Part shown: in pieces, positions 5,730 to 9,477 of the stretch
Numbering within the stretch: position 1 is the stretch's first letter
How the letters are laid out: every line of letters starts with the position of its first letter
Assembly (NCBI GenBank): GCA_903819815.1
Contig: CAIJFC010000006.1
Coordinates: forward strand, 1 to 9,477
Direction: 5' to 3'
Source: an uncultured Bacteroidota bacterium
GTDB lineage: Bacteria; Bacteroidota; Bacteroidia; Flavobacteriales; Flavobacteriaceae
DNA: 9,477 nucleotides
Program-made: the position numbers and the translations under genes
Notes under the pieces: model-generated
The model's input: the letters and a program-made list of their open reading frames with translations, nothing else
What the model was told of the DNA's origin: nothing
Databases searched by the model: none

Positions 5730-8297
5730 TTAGAAATTGTAGCTTAAAGTGAAGTTCCAAGTTCTACCGAAACCGAAGAATACTTGATTTCCTGTAGCCA
5801 CTCCGTTGTACAATCTTCCTGCTGAAGCGTAAGTTGGTCCAGAAGTACCACTTACATAATCGTCAGCAAAAATGTTTGAATTAGATTCTGCAATGTATAC
5901 GGTATCCAATAAGTTGTTTACATTCAATCTGAATCTTACTGATTCTGTAGAGTTTGCTAAATCCCATTTGTAAGAAACACCCGCATCAATTAAATCAAAG
6001 CTTGGCAATTGTACCGTCCCTTTGTTAGTTGCACTAGTGAATGAACTTGGGTTAATATTAGCGTATAATTTATCGTTAAAATTATAGTTTACATCAAATG
6101 ACATGTTTTTAGTCACATCAATTACTCCACCTAAAGCAGCGGTTACTTGAGCGGTATTACCCACTTTAACATTGTCTAAGTACAATGTTGTAACTGTACC
6201 GCCTGCAAATGGATCTCCATTTTGATCAAAACGATTGCTGATACTGTTTCCTTTGTAAAACCAGTTACCGTATGAGAACATTCCGGTTACTTTAAAGTGA
6301 GAGAACAATTTATATCTTGTTTCTAACTCAAACCCTTGGTGAACCTCAGTAATACCTTGGAAATCATAATATCCATTTTGATTAAGTACGTCAGTATCAA
6401 ATCTTCTTTGGTACCTGTCTTTCCATTCTGTATTGTAAACGTTTACATTAACATTCCACTTCGCATTTCTAAAACCATAACCTGCTTCAAAACCTAAAAT
6501 TTTCTCATTAGTTAAGTTAGTATTAACCACGTTTTTATTATTTGGGAAAACAGCCGTTAAAAAGGGTTGCTTAGAATAGTACCCTGCATTTACAAATGCG
6601 TTGTGGTTGTCATTAAAGTTATAATTTGCTCCTGCTTTGAAATTTCCTCCCATTAAGCTCTTTTTAACAGAATTTTGTAATGGATCGCTATTGGTATAAA
6701 CAAAATAATCTTGTCTTTGGAAGCTTTGTTGAGAAACCGATGCTTGTACAAAAGCAGTTAAGTTGTCTTTTTCATATTCCGCTTGACCAAAAGCCCCCAG
6801 CCAATTTACTAGTCCGTTCCAATTTCTTACAATTGGCGTCCCTTGAATTGCTTGAAAAAATGGGTTTAATGAAGGCGTTGGAGAAGACGTTTCGCTAGTG
6901 AAAACTCCTGCAGGATTGTTTAAATCTCCTGTGTCTTTAAATGTTGAACCACCTAAAAGATCATTTAAATACCTAACGTGAATTCCTTTGTACGTTCTTA
7001 AATCCAAACCGAAATCAAGAGTAAGGTTATTTAATTTTTTATCTAAATTGATAATTCCTCCGTACCAGTCATGAGAGTTAATACCAGCAATTTTAGAAAC
7101 TCCATTAGTAGCTTCAGTTCCTGCAGTATTTACATATTGACCTCCAACTAAAGCTCTTGTAGCAGGAGCGAAAGCAGTAAACGCTGCAGTTGTAGGTACT
7201 TGAACTGTTTGACCTGAGTTGTAAGCGTATAACTTATCAAAGTCAACTGTTCCTGTTCCGTTTGGAGCGGTTCTCCATCTGTCGTCATTGAAATTTAAAC
7301 CATTTGCTCTACCCCAAGCACCTGCTCCACCTCCACGACCCCAAGAACCGTAAACGATAGTAGATAAATTGGTAGTTTCATTGATTTTATAATCCCAGTT
7401 GATAGAAGCTACTGGTTTGTTATAAAAATTCTGATTCATATTGTATTGACTTCCTTGGAAATAACCCCAGTCTCTATTGTATTTAGTCGCTGGAGTTCCT
7501 CCACCTACAGTTAAATATTGAGCTAAAGTAATTGAAGAACTTCTTTGGTGGTGCCATTGTGCCGCTCCTGTGAAAGTAAATTCAAATTGGTGTTTGTCGC
7601 TTAATTTATATCCAAGACCTAAGAAATAATTCGTTCCTACAAAGTTAGTTCCGTTAATATATCCGTCTCCTCTTGTTCTGCTTAATAAGAAAGAAGCAGA
7701 CAAACCATTTTTCATTAATCCTGTAGAGTAAGAAAAAGTAGATTTAAGGTAGTTGTCGTTACCCGTTGAAGAAGAAATAGTTCCCCCTTCTTTCATTTCA
7801 GAAGATCTAGTTACTATGTTTATAGTACCCCCTACAGAAGCAATAGCTAATTTAGAAGCTCCTAAACCTCTTTGTACTTGAATGGATGAAGCTACATCAG
7901 TAAGTCCAGTCCAGTTACTCCAATAAACAGCACCGTTTTCCATGTCGTTAACCGGCATACCGTTAATCATAACTGCAATGTTTTCTTGAGCAAAACCTCT
8001 AATGTTAACTCTAGAGTCTCCATATCCACCACCTGATTTAGATGCATAAACTGAAGGCATGTTTTTCAATAAATCTGGAAATTCTTGATTTCCTGCTTTA
8101 GCTTGTATTTCAGCCGCTTTGATAGTAGAAACAGCCACTGGTGTTTTTCTTTCTTTAGCAACGTCAATAATGCTTCCTCTTACAACTACTTCGTCTAGTT
8201 GATTTGACTTAACAGTGTCTTTCTTAACCGCTTGTGCGAACGAAGCAGTTGCTACGAAAAACAGTCCAAAAAATAAATTAATTTTAAAATTTTTCAT
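5730..8297 (-). CDS. TonB-dependent outer-membrane receptor
   Basis: An 855-residue outer-membrane transporter powered by TonB-ExbBD. Residues 1-22 are a signal peptide (cleavage likely after SFA, residue 21). The TonB box LDEVVVR is at 34-40, directly behind the signal, so the carboxypeptidase-regulatory-like N-terminal domain common in SusC-type receptors is absent. The plug spans about 52-164 (including VNIRGFAQENIAVMINGMPV and VGGTINIVTR), and the rest is the beta-barrel, rich in aromatic and Asn residues and ending in aromatic Phe (SYNF). No SusD partner, sigma/anti-sigma pair or siderophore gene is adjacent, so the ligand (metal complex, vitamin, peptide or other) is unknown. Phe, Tyr and Asn codons near the 3' end are often C-ending (TTC, TAC, AAC), unlike the neighbours, which suggests high expression. 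A strong terminator follows. Confidence 0.95.
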   Translation of the reverse strand: MKNFKINLFFGLFFVATASFAQAVKKDTVKSNQLDEVVVRGSIIDVAKERKTPVAVSTIKAAEIQAKAGNQEFPDLLKNMPSVYASKSGGGYGDSRVNIRGFAQENIAVMINGMPVNDMENGAVYWSNWTGLTDVASSIQVQRGLGASKLAIASVGGTINIVTRSSEMKEGGTISSSTGNDNYLKSTFSYSTGLMKNGLSASFLLSRTRGDGYINGTNFVGTNYFLGLGYKLSDKHQFEFTFTGAAQWHHQRSSSITLAQYLTVGGGTPATKYNRDWGYFQGSQYNMNQNFYNKPVASINWDYKINETTNLSTIVYGSWGRGGGAGAWGRANGLNFNDDRWRTAPNGTGTVDFDKLYAYNSGQTVQVPTTAAFTAFAPATRALVGGQYVNTAGTEATNGVSKIAGINSHDWYGGIINLDKKLNNLTLDFGLDLRTYKGIHVRYLNDLLGGSTFKDTGDLNNPAGVFTSETSSPTPSLNPFFQAIQGTPIVRNWNGLVNWLGAFGQAEYEKDNLTAFVQASVSQQSFQRQDYFVYTNSDPLQNSVKKSLMGGNFKAGANYNFNDNHNAFVNAGYYSKQPFLTAVFPNNKNVVNTNLTNEKILGFEAGYGFRNAKWNVNVNVYNTEWKDRYQRRFDTDVLNQNGYYDFQGITEVHQGFELETRYKLFSHFKVTGMFSYGNWFYKGNSISNRFDQNGDPFAGGTVTTLYLDNVKVGNTAQVTAALGGVIDVTKNMSFDVNYNFNDKLYANINPSSFTSATNKGTVQLPSFDLIDAGVSYKWDLANSTESVRFRLNVNNLLDTVYIAESNSNIFADDYVSGTSGPTYASAGRLYNGVATGNQVFFGFGRTWNFTLSYNF

Positions 8298-8489
8298 TTG
8301 TTGTTTGTTTAAATTTTTGCAAATTTCAGTATTATTATTGTTGCTTATGTTAATAAATTGTTAAATGATAATTATATGTTAAAATGTTTCCTCAAATGTT
8401 AATAAAATACAAAAATCAATGGTAATAAATGATTAATTGACAATTTATAACGCTTAATATCTTAAAAAAGAAGTATTAATAGCTTTTTA
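8298..8489 (-). promoter_or_regulatory. Receptor upstream region with repeated TTAACA hexamers
   Basis: This very AT-rich 192-nt gap must carry the receptor promoter if it is not read through from pgi. On the minus strand TTAACA occurs four times (complement of TGTTAA at 8348, 8359, 8377 and 8397), and ATGTTAATAAA on the plus strand occurs twice exactly (8347-8357, 8396-8406). AACATTTG (8393-8400), with TTG 16 nt further upstream (8417-8419), and GAAATTTG (8320-8327) are near matches to the -7 consensus; neither is decisive. Next to the pgi stop a weak AT-rich hairpin with a T run (8464-8488) might end pgi transcripts. Confidence 0.35.
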
Positions 8490-9477
8490 TCACTTATTTA
8501 AATAGTGGTTTAAAAGAAAAGTCGTAGAACTATCGTGATTTTTAACATTTGTTGCGTTGATTTCCTCTAAAATAGAAGTCGCCAATTGCTTTCCTAGTTC
8601 TACTCCCCATTGGTCGTAACTGAAAATATTCCAAATTACTCCTTGAACAAATATTTTGTGTTCATACATGGCAATTAAAGAACCCAATGTTTCTGGAGTT
8701 AATCGATCAATTAAAATAGTATTCGTGGGTTTGTTTCCTTCAAAAACTTTAAATGGAGTTAAATAATCAGCTTTTTCAGAGGAAACGCCTTGCTTGTTAA
8801 ACTCGTCGCGAACTTGTGCTTCGGTTTTGCCATTTAATAATGCTTCGGTTTGCGCAAAGAAATTGGACATTAACTTGTCGTGATGGTCGGTATTTCCATA
8901 CAATGAGTTTGCAAATCCGATGAAATCGGTAGGAATCAATTTGGTTCCTTGGTGAATCAATTGGAAAAATGCGTGTTGCGAATTGGTTCCTGGTTCGCCC
9001 CAAATGATCGTTCCCGTTTGGTAATTTACCGGTTTTCCGTCACGACCAATGCTTTTTCCATTGCTTTCCATGATTCCTTGTTGAAGATACGGCGCCAATT
9101 TTTGCAAATATTGAGTGTAGGGAATTAATGCCTCACTTTCGGCACCAAAGAAATTGTTGTACCAAATGCTTACTAAAGCCAAAACCACCGGAATATTTTT
9201 ATCGAAAGCAGCCGTTTTAAAATGGTCGTCCATTTGGTTCGCCCCTTTCAATACTTTATCGAAATTATCAAATCCTACGGCTAAACTGATAGACAATCCA
9301 ACGGCGCTCCATAACGAAAAACGACCTCCAACCCAGTCCCACATTGGGAACACATTGTCGGCGTCAATTCCAAATTCCGTTACGTTTTTAATATTGGTAG
9401 AAACCGCAACAAAATGTTTGGCCACGTCTTCTTGTTTTGCAGTCCCGAATTCTCGGGATAAAAACCAAGAGCGAATG
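8490..9477 (-). CDS. pgi: Glucose-6-phosphate isomerase, C-terminal part
   Basis: The last 328 complete codons of the glycolytic and gluconeogenic enzyme interconverting glucose 6-phosphate and fructose 6-phosphate in the cytoplasm. The frame stays open to the window edge; the GTG at 9425 is internal, and about 220 N-terminal residues are missing compared with the roughly 550-residue bacterial enzyme. Both family signatures are present: [14 protein letters not shown] and [18 protein letters not shown]. Catalytic residues are visible: Glu in [12 protein letters not shown] (codon 8994-8996), the His-His pair in NTDHHDKL, and Lys in ELGKQLA (codon 8589-8591). The C-terminus [13 protein letters not shown] is normal. 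An unusual stretch [11 protein letters not shown] sits between WFL and VAKHF and contains a 16-bp palindromic element. Next downstream on this strand is the TonB receptor, 192 nt away and probably separately transcribed. Confidence 0.97.
   Translation of the reverse strand, partial: IRSWFLSREFGTAKQEDVAKHFVAVSTNIKNVTEFGIDADNVFPMWDWVGGRFSLWSAVGLSISLAVGFDNFDKVLKGANQMDDHFKTAAFDKNIPVVLALVSIWYNNFFGAESEALIPYTQYLQKLAPYLQQGIMESNGKSIGRDGKPVNYQTGTIIWGEPGTNSQHAFFQLIHQGTKLIPTDFIGFANSLYGNTDHHDKLMSNFFAQTEALLNGKTEAQVRDEFNKQGVSSEKADYLTPFKVFEGNKPTNTILIDRLTPETLGSLIAMYEHKIFVQGVIWNIFSYDQWGVELGKQLATSILEEINATNVKNHDSSTTFLLNHYLNK
9443..9458. repeat. Codon-phased palindrome within pgi
   Basis: TCCCGA (9443-9448) and TCGGGA (9453-9458) are perfect 6-bp arms around a 4-nt spacer. 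On the coding strand it reads TCCCGAGAATTCGGGA, beginning on a codon boundary and encoding S-R-E-F-G. It looks like dispersed TCCCGA/TCGGGA palindromes that I recall from flavobacterial genomes. Confidence 0.55.

Overview
The window looks like ordinary chromosome from a Flavobacterium-like member of the Bacteroidota. Four things point there: AT-rich DNA, start codons without clear Shine-Dalgarno sequences, two sites resembling the Bacteroidota -7 element TAnnTTTG, and gene families typical of flavobacteria (PolB-type DEDDy exonuclease, fused SpmA/SpmB protein, TonB-dependent receptor). No plasmid, phage, transposase, CRISPR array, tRNA or rRNA gene is visible.

Layout. The left part (1-4660) is all on the + strand. 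It holds the 3' end of hemB (porphobilinogen synthase), a c-type cytochrome lipoprotein 2 nt downstream, a membrane-anchored class C beta-lactamase-like serine hydrolase, a DEDDy 3'-5' exonuclease overlapping it by ATGA, then (after a gap with a striking 10-bp repeat/hairpin array) a fused SpmA-SpmB membrane protein, and a CYTH-domain triphosphatase-like protein one base later. The right part (4661-9477) is all on the - strand. Read in the direction of transcription it holds pgi (glucose-6-phosphate isomerase, 5' end outside the window), a large TonB-dependent receptor ending in a strong intrinsic terminator, a small four-helix membrane protein with its own likely promoter, and an RlpA-like double-psi beta-barrel protein. 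The two halves converge with stop codons that touch (TAA then TTA) at 4660/4661.

How the genes fit together. hemB plus cytochrome is a plausible heme-making/heme-using pair. The hydrolase, RlpA-like protein and TonB receptor all belong to the cell envelope. The exonuclease, SpmAB and CYTH genes are tightly packed, but no common pathway can be read from the sequence. I see no clearly new multi-gene defence or mobile system. The most unusual points are small-scale: the 10-bp-period repeat upstream of spmAB, a codon-phased palindrome inside pgi, a hairpin inside the CYTH gene, and repeated TTAACA hexamers upstream of the TonB receptor.
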